This document shows, in pieces, positions 43,509 through 52,732 of a stretch of 64,000 nt of DNA (positions within the stretch are counted from its first letter, which is position 1; the number at the start of each line of letters is the position of its first letter). Source of the stretch: Paraburkholderia sp. CNPSo 3272 (GTDB lineage: Bacteria; Pseudomonadota; Gammaproteobacteria; Burkholderiales; Burkholderiaceae). A program made the position numbers and the translations under genes. The notes under the pieces are model-generated. The model ran no database searches. It saw only the letters and a list, made by a program, of their open reading frames with translations, and had not been told where the DNA came from. The stretch is from NCBI RefSeq assembly GCF_024206495.1, contig NZ_JAMBPQ010000010.1, positions 62,001-126,000 of the forward strand. The letters are read 5' to 3'.

Positions 43509-43943
43509 ATGACCCGTCCCGCCGATTCCTTCATCATCTTCATCGCCCGCATCGCGCTCGCCATTCTGTTTCTCTGGGGCGGTGCCATGAAGCTGCTGGG
43601 ATACGCGGGGTTCGTCGGCTACCTGCACTCGAAGGGCGTGCCGTATGCCTCGTACGGCGCGATCGTGGCGACCGCCGTCGAACTGCTCGGCGGCATTGCG
43701 ATCGTGTTGGGCGTGCGCACGCGCGCGGTTGCGTTCCTGCTGGCCGTGTACGCTATCGTCACGGCGATACTCGGCCATGACTTCTGGAACATGACCCAGG
43801 CCGCGGCGCAGCAGGACGCGGTTATTCATTTCTGGAAGAACGTGGCGATCGCGGGTGGTTTTCTCCTGCTGGCCGTGACGGGCGCGGGACGTGCTTCCGT
43901 TGATGGTATGCGCGCGCCGCGCGGCGGCGGCCTGCGAGGCTGA
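43509..43943 (+). CDS. DoxX-family membrane protein
   Basis: A 144-residue protein with four hydrophobic helices in the DoxX pattern (IARIALAILFLWGGAMKLLGY, GAIVATAVELLGGIAIVLG, FLLAVYAIVTAILGHDFW, WKNVAIAGGFLLLAVTG). The family is linked to membrane redox and oxidative-stress functions; its role here is unknown. The start is ATG 43509 with a weak Shine-Dalgarno (GGAGCCC), which is covered by the adjacent palindrome, hinting at regulated translation. Confidence 0.83.
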   Translation: MTRPADSFIIFIARIALAILFLWGGAMKLLGYAGFVGYLHSKGVPYASYGAIVATAVELLGGIAIVLGVRTRAVAFLLAVYAIVTAILGHDFWNMTQAAAQQDAVIHFWKNVAIAGGFLLLAVTGAGRASVDGMRAPRGGGLRG

Positions 43944-44013
43944 CGGCTTCGCGTGGCGAAGCGCGAGTGTCGAATTGCAACCACCGGGCAACCGGGTGTA
44001 GAGGGAGCAGGCC

Positions 44014-44283
44014 TTGATACAGAACTTCGACTTCAACGTGGCAGGCAAGACCGGGCAGTTCTGCGCGAGTCTTGCGGAAGACGGCACGCGGCGCGTGTTC
44101 ATCAGCGAGGCGGATACCGCGAAGACGCTGGTGATCCTCGACGCCTCCGGGCTCATCGGCACGCTCAAGGCTGAGCTCGAGGAGCCCGCACAGCTAATCG
44201 CTCAGGCCATCCGCAAGGCGCAGAACGATGGTTTGATCGCCCGCGCAATCGACTCCGGTGCGATCCAGGAGGCGTCGCTGTAG
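44014..44283 (+). CDS. Hypothetical 89-residue protein, TTG start
   Basis: The frame opens at TTG 44014, after GAGGGAG (44001-44007), and the codon just upstream in frame is a stop, so no longer start exists. The sequence (MIQNFDFNVAGKTGQFCASL, then LVILDASGLIGTLKAELEEP) has an alternating hydrophobic/acidic pattern suggesting a small alpha/beta protein without signal or membrane segments. I do not recognise it. It lies between the DoxX gene and a convergent MFS gene. Confidence 0.6.
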   Translation: MIQNFDFNVAGKTGQFCASLAEDGTRRVFISEADTAKTLVILDASGLIGTLKAELEEPAQLIAQAIRKAQNDGLIARAIDSGAIQEASL

Positions 44284-44308
44284 TTCGGCACGCCAGTTCG
44301 CTGTTGCA

Positions 44309-45778
44309 TCAGCGAGATTGCGGTTCGTTCATCCGCGCCGGTTCGGCGCGGCGCACGCCCGCATGCGCCGGATCGGTCCTCACGAACCACGCCAGCCCGG
44401 CCGCCGTGAGCAGGAGCGCCGTCGAGACCGCGGTTTCCGCACGCAGGCCGGCCACCACCTGCACCGCACCCGCCCCGCCGGCGAGCGCGCCGAACGCCGC
44501 CACCCCAACCGCACCGCCCGCCTGACGCGCCGTATTGAGCAACGCCGAGGCCGTCCCCGCGCGCGCCGGCTCCACCGAGGAGAGCACGGCCGTGGTCATC
44601 GCCGGCACAGCGAGGCCCATGCCGGAGGGGATGAGCAGAAAGGCGAGCAGCACGTAGGCGAGCGGCGTCGAGGCGTCCACGCTGATCAGCAATGCGTAGC
44701 CGGCACCCGCGATCAGCGCGCCGATGATCATCGGCCGGCGCGTGCCGTAACGCGCCACCACATGGCCGCTCACGATGTTCGAGAGCAGGAAGCCGGCGGT
44801 GAGCGGAACGAACGCGAGGCCCGCCTGCAACGGCGTCTCGCCCCGCGCATGCTGCAGATAGAGCGCGAGCACGAACACGGTGCCGTAGTACGTGAGATTC
44901 ACGCAGATACCGAACAGCACCGCCGCGCTGAACGTGCGATTGCGCAGTGTGGCGAGCGGCAGCATAGGGTCGTGTGCGCGCGCTTCGAGCGAGACGAACG
45001 CAAAACCTGTAACGAGCGCGAGCGCAAAGCCGCCCGCCACTGCCCAGTGCGTGAAGCCGAGCGGCCGCCATTCGATCACGGCGCCCGTAAAGGCCGTGAG
45101 CGCCACGATGGCGAGCAACTGGCCGCGCACATCGAGGCTGCGCACGGCGGGCGCGCCGGCGGCGCTGGCATCGTGAGCGCGACGGCGCGGCGTGGGAATC
45201 CAGGCAAGCGCGGCCCAAAGGCCGGCCGCGCACAGCGGCAGGTTCACGAGGAAAATGCTGCGCCAGCCGAACGCCGCGATCAGCAGGCCGCCCGCCACCG
45301 GGCCGGCGGCGATCGAGATGGCGCCGGCGGCGGTCCAGAAACCCACTGCACGCGCCCTGAGCGCCCGGTCGTGGCGGCACGCTTCGTTGAGCAGCGCGAG
45401 CGAATTGGGCAGCATGGCCGCCGCGCCCGCGCCCTGCAGCGCGCGGGCGGCGATCAGCATGACCGGATTGGCCGCGAGCCCGCAGGCCAGCGAGGCGAGG
45501 GCGAACACCACGAGCCCGATGGCGTAGAGGCGGCGTGCGCCGTAGCGGTCGCCCAGCACGCCGCCCGAGAGCATCAGCACCGCGAAGGCGAGCGTATAGG
45601 CGTCGACGATCCATTGCAGGCCCGCGACGTTCGCATGGAGATCGGTTGCGATGCGCGCGAGCGCGATATTGACGATGGTCACGTCGAGCTGCGTGACGAC
45701 GAACCCGACGCTGACGGTCGCGACGATACGCGTGAGCGCGGGCGTGAAGTGGACTGGGGTGGGGTGTGAGGTATTCAT
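44309..45778 (-). CDS. MFS transporter, DHA2 (EmrB/QacA-like) family
   Basis: A 489-residue MFS protein with fourteen expected helices. Motif A is GGVLGDRYGARRLYAIG (about 71-87); motif C-type AAMLPNSLALLNEA and the PxxAG run GPVAGGLLIAAFGWRSIFLVN are drug-antiporter hallmarks. It probably exports drugs or metabolites with a proton gradient; substrate unknown. The ATG at 45778 gives the normal N-terminus. It lies in the same direction as the next MFS gene with 127 bp between them. Confidence 0.88.
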   Translation of the reverse strand: MNTSHPTPVHFTPALTRIVATVSVGFVVTQLDVTIVNIALARIATDLHANVAGLQWIVDAYTLAFAVLMLSGGVLGDRYGARRLYAIGLVVFALASLACGLAANPVMLIAARALQGAGAAAMLPNSLALLNEACRHDRALRARAVGFWTAAGAISIAAGPVAGGLLIAAFGWRSIFLVNLPLCAAGLWAALAWIPTPRRRAHDASAAGAPAVRSLDVRGQLLAIVALTAFTGAVIEWRPLGFTHWAVAGGFALALVTGFAFVSLEARAHDPMLPLATLRNRTFSAAVLFGICVNLTYYGTVFVLALYLQHARGETPLQAGLAFVPLTAGFLLSNIVSGHVVARYGTRRPMIIGALIAGAGYALLISVDASTPLAYVLLAFLLIPSGMGLAVPAMTTAVLSSVEPARAGTASALLNTARQAGGAVGVAAFGALAGGAGAVQVVAGLRAETAVSTALLLTAAGLAWFVRTDPAHAGVRRAEPARMNEPQSR

Positions 45779-45905
45779 GCGCCCATGGTAGGGCGCGCGG
45801 CGGCTTCGACGTTTCAGCGCGAGGTGAATTGTCGAAGCCGGCGGCAAAATGGTGTCGGACCGGTGGTGGCCGTCCAGTGCGCATTCAATGCACACCGCGG
45901 CGCAC

Positions 45906-47207
45906 TTACTGCTCGCGATGCGGGTCCGCGAAGAACAGCGTCGTGATCGCGCCGAGCACACAGATCGCGGCCACGTAGTAGGTGGGCGCGAGCGGTGCGG
46001 ACTTCATCAGCAGCGCGACGACGATCGGCGTGAGGCCGCCGAACACGGCGTACGCCACGTTGTACGAGAACGAGATGCCCGAGAAGCGCACCACGGGCGG
46101 GAACGCGTTCACCATCACATAGGGCACCGCGCCGATCGTGCCGACCAGCAGCCCGCAGAGCGCATAAAGCGGCATGAGCATTGAGCGGTCCACGGCGATC
46201 TGGCGGAACAGCGTGTAATACGCGATCGCGAGGGCAATGCCGCCGATGGCCAGCACGCGGCGCGCGCCGAAGCGGTCCGCGAGCGCGCCCGCGCTCACGC
46301 AGCCGACCGTGAGGAAGAGCGTCGCCACGCAGTTCGCGAGCAGCGACGTGGTCGCGTCGAGATGGAACTGCTTCTGCAGGAGCGGCGGCGTCATCAGGAT
46401 CACGACGACGATGGCGGCCGAAAGCATCCACGTGAGCAGCATCGAGACGATCACGGCGCGGCCGTGGTCGCGCAGCACGGCCTTGAGCGGGATTTCGTCG
46501 GCGAGCGACTTGCGCGCCTTCATCTCGGCGAACACCGGTGTTTCGTGCAGCCACTGGCGCAGATACACCGAGAACATGCCGAACAGGCCGCCAATCAGGA
46601 ACGGAATGCGCCAGGCATACGCGGCGATGTCGCCCGGGGCGTAGTGATGATTGACCGCCGCGGCGATCAGCGAGCCGAGCAGGATGCCGAACGTGAGGCC
46701 CGCCGTGAGCGTGCCGCATGCATAGCCGATATGGCGGCGCGGCACGTGCTCGGAGACGAACACCCACGCGCCCGGCACCTCGCCGCCCACGGCCGCGCCT
46801 TGCAGCACGCGCAGCGCGAGCAGCAGAACGGGAGCGAGCACGCCGATCGTCGCGTAGGTGGGCAGGCAGCCCATGGCGAGCGTGGGCAGCGCCATCAGCA
46901 GCACGGAGAGCGTGAACATGCGCTTGCGCCCGAGCAGGTCGCCGAAGTGAGCCATGACGATGCCGCCGAGCGGCCGCGCGAGGTAGCCCGCCGCGAAGAT
47001 GCCGAAAGTCTGCAGCTGGCGCAGCCAGTCGGGAATCGTTGCGGGGAAGAACAACTGGCCGATAGCCGGCGCGAAGAACACGAAGATGATGAAGTCGTAG
47101 AACTCGAGGGCGCCGCCGAGTGCGGCGAGCCCGAGCGTCTTGTAGTCGCTGCGGGTGAGCGCGCGTGCAGCGGCAGGCGTGCGCACGCCAATTTCTGTTG
47201 CTTGCAT
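45906..47207 (-). CDS. MFS transporter, metabolite:H+ symporter type
   Basis: A 433-residue MFS protein resembling the MHS family of carboxylate and osmolyte symporters: GGALEFYDFIIFVFFAPAIG in helix 1 and the motif ARPLGGIVMAHFGDLLGRKRMF. It probably imports an organic acid or similar small molecule by proton symport. The substrate is unknown. ATG 47207 is the start; a partial inverted repeat (47231-47249) lies just upstream. It precedes the DHA2 gene on the same strand. Confidence 0.87.
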   Translation of the reverse strand: MQATEIGVRTPAAARALTRSDYKTLGLAALGGALEFYDFIIFVFFAPAIGQLFFPATIPDWLRQLQTFGIFAAGYLARPLGGIVMAHFGDLLGRKRMFTLSVLLMALPTLAMGCLPTYATIGVLAPVLLLALRVLQGAAVGGEVPGAWVFVSEHVPRRHIGYACGTLTAGLTFGILLGSLIAAAVNHHYAPGDIAAYAWRIPFLIGGLFGMFSVYLRQWLHETPVFAEMKARKSLADEIPLKAVLRDHGRAVIVSMLLTWMLSAAIVVVILMTPPLLQKQFHLDATTSLLANCVATLFLTVGCVSAGALADRFGARRVLAIGGIALAIAYYTLFRQIAVDRSMLMPLYALCGLLVGTIGAVPYVMVNAFPPVVRFSGISFSYNVAYAVFGGLTPIVVALLMKSAPLAPTYYVAAICVLGAITTLFFADPHREQ

Positions 47208-47580
47208 TTCCGAAAAACCAGGGTGTTGTTATGTACGACGTTGTACGTAGCGCGTGCGGAACGCGTGTGGACGTCCGTGATGGCTGAATTTGCCTGGTGC
47301 GCGCGTGGCGCGGGGCGGCGGTCGTCGGATAGGCGGGCGCAAGGGTGGGGCACGGCAACAGCGCGTGCGCGGGGGTGGGCGCACGTGTGACGACTTCAGA
47401 CCAGTGCGCGATTCTACAGGAAGCCTGCAGGCCGCCAGACGCGCGGCCAGTCTGGTCGCTCCTGCGCCGTTGTGGTAAAGCGGTGAAGCGCTCTGGAATT
47501 CGGACTCGTCCGATGGGCAAGTTTTGCACATATCCACAAAATTGCCCGCTTTCATCATCGATCCATCAGGGGCCCCCACC
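47208..47580. other. Intergenic region between MFS and response-regulator genes
   Basis: A 373-bp divergent region. It holds an imperfect inverted repeat ATGTACGACGTTGTACGTA (47231-47249) just upstream of the MHS-type transporter start, a possible operator. A sequence close to a DnaA box (ATATCCACA, about 47529-47537) is single and not taken as an origin. No gene is supported. Confidence 0.4.
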
Positions 47581-48315
47581 ATGCGCATCGCGATTCTCCA
47601 GCGCGACGCTGACCATCGCCAGCAACTCGAGCGCGTGCTGACGCAATGCGGTCACGCCTGCGTTGCGTCCGGCGACGCACTCCTGCTTGCCAGGACGCTG
47701 GCCACGTCGACGGTCGATATGGTCGTGCTCGACTGGCAGGGCTCCCAAATCGCCGGCGCGGAACTGCTGAGGACCTTGCGGGCCGTGAACGGCAGCCAGA
47801 TTCCGGTGCTGTTCGTCTCGGAGGACGCCTCCGACCAGAGCGTCGTGCGAGCGTTTTCTATCGGCGCGGACGACTACGTGTGCCTGCCGGTCTGTCCTTC
47901 GGTGCTGCGCGCGCGCGTGAACGCGCTTCTGCGCCGCGCATTTCCCGACCGGTACGAGAACCTGACGTTCGACGCCGGACCTTATCACTTCGACACGGGG
48001 CATCAGGCTGTCAGCGTGCACGGCAAGCCCGTGCTGCTCTCGACCACGCAGTACCGGCTGGCTGCGCTGTTCTTCTCGAATATCGGGCGCGTGCTCTCGC
48101 GCGATCACATTTACGCGATGGTGTGGGGGCGCGAGTTGCAGACCTTGACGCGCACGATCGACAGCCACGTGTCGCGACTGCGTCTGTTGCTGGAGATCGA
48201 CACGCCGAACGGTTTTCGGCTGCAGCCGGTCTACAAGAGCGGCTACCGGCTGTTGTGCCTGCAGGACCAAAATGAAGCGCTCGCCGTCGAAGGCGCGGAA
48301 CTCGAGTCGGCCTGA
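47581..48315 (+). CDS. Atypical OmpR-type response regulator
   Basis: A 244-residue protein with a receiver and a C-terminal winged helix (about 140-235, TRTIDSHVSRLRLLL). The phosphoacceptor would be Asp51 (VVLDWQG) and Ser80 fits the switch, but the invariant Lys is replaced by Leu102 (VCLPVCPS in place of TKPF) and the acidic pocket reads LQRDAD. Phosphorylation is therefore doubtful. No kinase gene adjoins it. ATG 47581 (MRIAIL) matches the family start. It may act without a phosphate signal. Confidence 0.85.
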   Translation: MRIAILQRDADHRQQLERVLTQCGHACVASGDALLLARTLATSTVDMVVLDWQGSQIAGAELLRTLRAVNGSQIPVLFVSEDASDQSVVRAFSIGADDYVCLPVCPSVLRARVNALLRRAFPDRYENLTFDAGPYHFDTGHQAVSVHGKPVLLSTTQYRLAALFFSNIGRVLSRDHIYAMVWGRELQTLTRTIDSHVSRLRLLLEIDTPNGFRLQPVYKSGYRLLCLQDQNEALAVEGAELESA

Positions 48316-48346
48316 GGCGAAGCGCTGCGATTCTTCTGGAATTCGA

Positions 48347-48387
48347 TAAAAAAACGGCGGCACGCCTGGCGTGCCGCCGTCTTTTTT
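48347..48387. terminator. Bidirectional terminator after the response regulator
   Basis: ACGGCGGCACGCC (48354-48366) pairs with GGCGTGCCGCCGT (48368-48380) around a tiny loop, flanked by A7 before and CTTTTTT after. It serves both convergent genes. Confidence 0.85.
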
Positions 48388-48419
48388 GTCCGATGCGTCG
48401 TGCGCCGCGCGCGCCAACC

Positions 48420-48710
48420 TCAGCGCGCGAGGCCGAGTCCTTGTAGCACGGCGTTGCCTTCCGACGTGAGGCGGATGCGCGGGTCACCGGCATCGTCCTG
48501 CACCTGCTCGACGAGGCCGGCTTCCTTGAGCATCGGAATCTCCGGTTTGGCGTGTGCGTCGATCGGCGCATGCAGCAGCAACAGGAGCGTCGCGAGCTCG
48601 TGGTGGCTCAGCAACCGGCGCAACAAGGTGCGGCGAGCGGGCTTCGCGCCGGGCGTGGCCTCGCTGTCGACCTGACCTGTCGGCTGGATTTGCGGGTCTT
48701 GCTGTTTCAC
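48420..48710 (-). CDS. Hypothetical protein with winged-helix-like C-terminus
   Basis: A 96-residue product with a GTG start at 48710, four bases after AGGAGG. The C-terminal part (LLSHHELATLLLLLHAP, then MLKEAGLVEQVQDD...RIRLTSEGNAVLQGLGL) resembles a small winged helix of the MarR type, while the N-terminal 28 residues are polar and disordered. It could bind DNA or a protein partner. Unrecognised; convergent with the response regulator gene. Confidence 0.65.
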   Translation of the reverse strand: MKQQDPQIQPTGQVDSEATPGAKPARRTLLRRLLSHHELATLLLLLHAPIDAHAKPEIPMLKEAGLVEQVQDDAGDPRIRLTSEGNAVLQGLGLAR

Positions 48711-48912
48711 GAAACCTCCTGCAGCGTTCGTTTCTTCTGGGTGGAAGCGATGATGCGGACGAAGACTTAAGCGATTCTTAAAACGCCCGGCGAAAATGTG
48801 TCATCGCGCTACACGGTGCGCAGCGATGTAAAAAAGCCGTAATAGAAAGCGCAAGAAAGGCGCGGCGAAGCGCCGGGCAGCCGCGGCCCGGCAAAAACGG
48901 CCCGTCACATGT

Positions 48913-49245
48913 TCAAGGCGCGCAGGTTTTGCTCGCACCCTCGATCCACAGGTTCGAGGCGTGGCGTTTGCCGGCGTAATAGCGGTAGGTCGTCGCGCCG
49001 TTGTCGGTGCGCACCTTGATGACATTCGAGTCGGCGAACTCCAGCATCTGACCTTGCGGCAGCGGCGAGGTGGTGAAGCTGGCGCCATGACGCGAGGCTT
49101 CGACGGTCAGGCACGAGATCACGTCCTGGACCGACCGGTTGGTTGTGGAATCGATGACCGGCTGACCGGCGTCCGGATTGCTCTGAAACCACGCGCACGC
49201 GCCGAGCGTGAGCGAAAGGGCAAGGGGCACGGCGAGCTTTTTCAT
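48913..49245 (-). CDS. Putative small lipoprotein
   Basis: A 110-residue product. The signal peptide MKKLAVPLALSLTLGAC has a lipobox LGAC with Cys17, so it is likely lipid-anchored. The mature part contains two more cysteines (ISCLTVEAS and SKTCAP), possibly a disulfide. ATG 49245 follows GGGA. Function unknown; it is divergent from the large PBP gene at 49472 with 226 bp between, so the two could share control. Confidence 0.7.
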   Translation of the reverse strand: MKKLAVPLALSLTLGACAWFQSNPDAGQPVIDSTTNRSVQDVISCLTVEASRHGASFTTSPLPQGQMLEFADSNVIKVRTDNGATTYRYYAGKRHASNLWIEGASKTCAP

Positions 49246-49471
49246 ATTTCCCGGGTATCCAACAAAATAGTCGATCATTATATCGGGAGCATGTGCCGTG
49301 CCACGGCGCGGGCGCAAAATGCCGCAAAACTGTCACGCGCTGGGCATCGGTGTTGCGACAGTGCGACGTGCGTGCGAAGCCCTACATACTGGCGCGCAAG
49401 AACCCACGGAGCGAGATAGACTATTTAAGGGGTGCCGTCTGGAAATCTGACGTGACGTCAGGAGAATACGC

Positions 49472-52400
49472 ATGAACCGCCCATCGGTACGCTTTCCTGT
49501 TCGCGCCGCTGGCGCTGGCTCACTCTTCAGGTGGGTCAAGTGGGGATTCGTCGTCGCGTTTCTGGCTGCCCTCGTCATCATCGCGCGCATCGTTCAGATC
49601 GAAATCGACACGTCGCGCCTGCAGGCGCGCTACCTTTCCGAACTTACGCGCGACATCGGCTTTACGGTGGAGAACGGGCCGAGCCACAACATTCGCTTTC
49701 CGACCGCGAACGGGCCGTACGACGTGCGGCTCGGTTATGCGCAACTGCCCACCTTCGAGAACCGGCTTGCGGAACGCGGTTTCGCGATCGCCGCGCAGGC
49801 GCGCGATTCAGATCGCATGATCGCCGTGGCCGACGAAGGGCTTTTCCTGCCGTTCGAAGAAAAGGATCAGGCCGGGATCGTGCTGCGCGACGCTTCCGGT
49901 GCGACGCTCTTCCATACGCGTTATCCGCAGCGCGCGTACGAAAATTTCGACGCGGTGCCGGCCGTGGTGCGCGACTCGCTGCTGTTCATCGAGGACAAAT
50001 ACCTGCTGGCCCAAGACCAGCCGAACCGCAACCCGGCCATCGACTGGGGGCGCTTTAGCCGGGCGCTCGTCGACCAGGGTGCGCGCCTCGTGAACCAGCA
50101 TCAGCAAACGCCCGGCGGCAGCACGCTCGCCACCCAAATCGAGAAGTTCCGGCACTCGACCGGCGGCCGCACCTCCACGCCGCCGGAGAAGCTGCGCCAG
50201 ATCGCGTCCGCTTCGCTGCGCGCCTATCTGGACGGCCCGCAGACCATGCCCGCGCGCCAGCAGATTCTCGTGCGCTACCTGAATTCGGTGCCGCTCTCCG
50301 CCAAGCCGGGCGTGGGCGAAGTCAACGGTCTGGGCGACGGCCTCGCCGCCTGGTATGGGCGCGACTTCCGCGACGTCAATCGCGTCCTGCGCGCGCCGCT
50401 GACGCCCGAGACGCTCGACGCGCAGGCGCTGGCGTTCCGCCAGGTCCTCTCGCTGCTGATCGCCCAGCGCGCGCCCTCCTACTTCCTGCAAAAGAACAAC
50501 GACGCGCTCGCGAAGCTGACCGACAGCTATATCCGCCTGCTCGGCGCCGGCGGCGTGATCACGCCGGCGCTGCGCGACGCCGCGCTCGCCACGCAACTCA
50601 CGCTCGACCGCTCGAAGCCGTCGCAGCGCGTGCCGGTTTCCTTCGTGGAGCGCAAGGCGGTGCTGACGCTGCGCACCCAGCTCATGCAGGCGCTCGGGCT
50701 GAAGACGCTTTACGACCTCGACCGCCTCGATCTGACCGCCACGGCCACGCTCATCGACAGCGTGCAGCAGGCCGTGAGCGACCGCCTTGCCGACGCCGCC
50801 ACGAAGGACGGCGCGCGCCAGGCGGGTCTGGTCGGCTTCGAGATGCTGCGCCCCTCCGACGATCCTTCGAAGATCGCGTACAGCTTCACGCTGTTCGAGC
50901 GCAGCAGCGGCGAGAACCTCGTGCGCGTGCAAACAGACAGCGTGAACCAGCCGTTCGACATCAATTCGGGCGCGCGCCTGAATCTGGGGTCGACGGCGAA
51001 GCTGCGCACGCTCGTGACGTATCTGCAGATCGTGAGCGCGCTGCACGCGCGCTACGCGGCCGACGATGCGAAGTCGCTGCGCGCGATGCTGCCGCAAGTC
51101 GATCCGAGCGACGCGCTCACGCGCTGGGCGATCGACTATCTCTCGAAAACCTCCGACCGCTCGCTGCATTCCATGCTGGAAGCGGCCGTCGAGCGCAAGT
51201 ACTCAGCCAGCCCGGGCGAGACGTTCTACACCGGCGGCGGCGCGCAGAGCTTCAACAATTTCGAGTCGAGCGACAACGCGCAGATTCTGACCGTGCACCG
51301 CGCGTTCCAGCATTCCGTGAATCTGGTGTTCGTGCGGCTCATGCGCGACATCGTCCACTACGAGATGATCCAGACTTCGGGGCCGCCCGCGCAATGGCTC
51401 GACGATCCTGTTGTGCGCACGCGCTTTCTCACGCAGTTTGCCGATGGTGAGAGCCAGGTCTACATGAAGCGCTTCTACACGCGCTACGCGGGAAAGAACA
51501 ACGATGAAGCGCTGGCGATCTTGCTGCAACACACGCGCAAGGGCCCGGCGCGCATTGCGACCGTGCTGCGCAGCGTGAAACCCGACGGCAAACTGCCGTG
51601 GTTCGATGCACAGATGCGCGCGCAACTAAAGAACACTAAGTTCCAGTGGCTCGACGACGAAGACCTCGCGCACTACTACGACAAGTACGCCATCGACAAA
51701 TTCAACCTCAACGACCGCGGCTATATTGCGGGCATTCATCCGCTTGAACTGTGGCTGCTGAATTACATGCGCGTGCACCCGGATGCAACGCTCGCGCAGG
51801 TTCAGCAGGAGAGCCGCGACACGCGCCTTTACACCTACAGCTGGCTCTTCAAGACGAAGTATCACGCGACCCAGAACCGACGCATTCGCCACATGATCGA
51901 GTTGCGCGCGTATGACGCGATCGGCAAGTCCTGGCGCGCGGTCGGTTATCCGTTCGACGGCATCACGCCTTCTTATGGCGCGGCGATCGGTGCGTCGGGC
52001 GACCGGCCCGCGGCGCTCGCGCAGCTCATCGGCTTGATTTCGAGCAATGGCGAAAAGCTGCCGACGCACAGTTTCGAGTCGCTCGACTTCGCGCGCGGCA
52101 CGCCGTACGAGACGCACTTCGTGCACGCGTCCGCGCAGCCGCAAGCGTTGATTTCGCCGGAAATTTCGCAGGTGGTGCGCGAGCTGCTGACGTCGGTGGT
52201 GGAGGGCGGCACGGCCAAGCGCCTTGCCGACGGCATGACGCTCCCCGACGGCAAGACGCTGCCCGTGTATGGCAAGACCGGAACCGGCGACCAGCGCTTC
52301 AACGTGTACGCGCCGGGCGCGCGGCTCATCGAATCGCGCAAGGTGAACCGGAGCGCGACCTTCGTGTTCGTGATCGGCAACCGCTTCTACGGCACGCTCA

Positions 52401-52645
52401 CGGCATGGGTGCATGAGCCGTACGCGGCGCGCTATACGTTCACGAGTGCGCTGTCCGTGCAATTGCTGAAGTCGCTTGCGCCGGTGTTGCAGCCGCTGCT
52501 GGAATCCAGGTCCGCGACGGACCGAGATGAGAAACCCGATCCTGTCCACGCCGCGCAGCAGATGACGCTCATCGACCCGCAATCGGGCGAAATGCGCCGT
52601 GTGGTGTGGAACGGCAAGGCGCTCGAATTCGACGACGCGCACTGA
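49472..52645 (+). CDS. Large divergent class A penicillin-binding protein
   Basis: A 1057-residue protein with one N-terminal membrane helix (about 24-44). A divergent GT51 domain has Glu174 in FIEDKYLL and GGST at 215-218; transpeptidase motifs are STAK at 507-510 and KTGTG at 935-939. It would polymerise glycan and cross-link peptides. The GT51 motif is unusual: EDKYLLAQDQPNRNPAID replaces EDxxFxxHxG, and much extra sequence separates the motifs. ATG 49472 follows AGGAG. Activity of the GT domain is uncertain. Confidence 0.85.
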   Translation: MNRPSVRFPVRAAGAGSLFRWVKWGFVVAFLAALVIIARIVQIEIDTSRLQARYLSELTRDIGFTVENGPSHNIRFPTANGPYDVRLGYAQLPTFENRLAERGFAIAAQARDSDRMIAVADEGLFLPFEEKDQAGIVLRDASGATLFHTRYPQRAYENFDAVPAVVRDSLLFIEDKYLLAQDQPNRNPAIDWGRFSRALVDQGARLVNQHQQTPGGSTLATQIEKFRHSTGGRTSTPPEKLRQIASASLRAYLDGPQTMPARQQILVRYLNSVPLSAKPGVGEVNGLGDGLAAWYGRDFRDVNRVLRAPLTPETLDAQALAFRQVLSLLIAQRAPSYFLQKNNDALAKLTDSYIRLLGAGGVITPALRDAALATQLTLDRSKPSQRVPVSFVERKAVLTLRTQLMQALGLKTLYDLDRLDLTATATLIDSVQQAVSDRLADAATKDGARQAGLVGFEMLRPSDDPSKIAYSFTLFERSSGENLVRVQTDSVNQPFDINSGARLNLGSTAKLRTLVTYLQIVSALHARYAADDAKSLRAMLPQVDPSDALTRWAIDYLSKTSDRSLHSMLEAAVERKYSASPGETFYTGGGAQSFNNFESSDNAQILTVHRAFQHSVNLVFVRLMRDIVHYEMIQTSGPPAQWLDDPVVRTRFLTQFADGESQVYMKRFYTRYAGKNNDEALAILLQHTRKGPARIATVLRSVKPDGKLPWFDAQMRAQLKNTKFQWLDDEDLAHYYDKYAIDKFNLNDRGYIAGIHPLELWLLNYMRVHPDATLAQVQQESRDTRLYTYSWLFKTKYHATQNRRIRHMIELRAYDAIGKSWRAVGYPFDGITPSYGAAIGASGDRPAALAQLIGLISSNGEKLPTHSFESLDFARGTPYETHFVHASAQPQALISPEISQVVRELLTSVVEGGTAKRLADGMTLPDGKTLPVYGKTGTGDQRFNVYAPGARLIESRKVNRSATFVFVIGNRFYGTLTAWVHEPYAARYTFTSALSVQLLKSLAPVLQPLLESRSATDRDEKPDPVHAAQQMTLIDPQSGEMRRVVWNGKALEFDDAH

Positions 52646-52671
52646 TTCAGGTTATTCGGAATCCAAATCAA

Positions 52672-52712
52672 AACGCGAGGCTGGTGTGGATGCACCAGCC
52701 TCGCGTTCTTCT
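52672..52712. terminator. Bidirectional terminator after the PBP gene
   Basis: A perfect 15-bp stem (52672-52686 with 52693-52707), six-base loop, then TTCTTCTT on the plus side and CAAAACG-type A run before it. It separates convergent transcripts. Confidence 0.85.
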
Positions 52713-52732
52713 TGATGCGCTCAATCGCCGCT

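Noticed and set aside
47529..47537. DnaA-box-like ATATCCACA
   Set aside because: A single near-match without clustered boxes, AT-rich unwinding region or replication genes.
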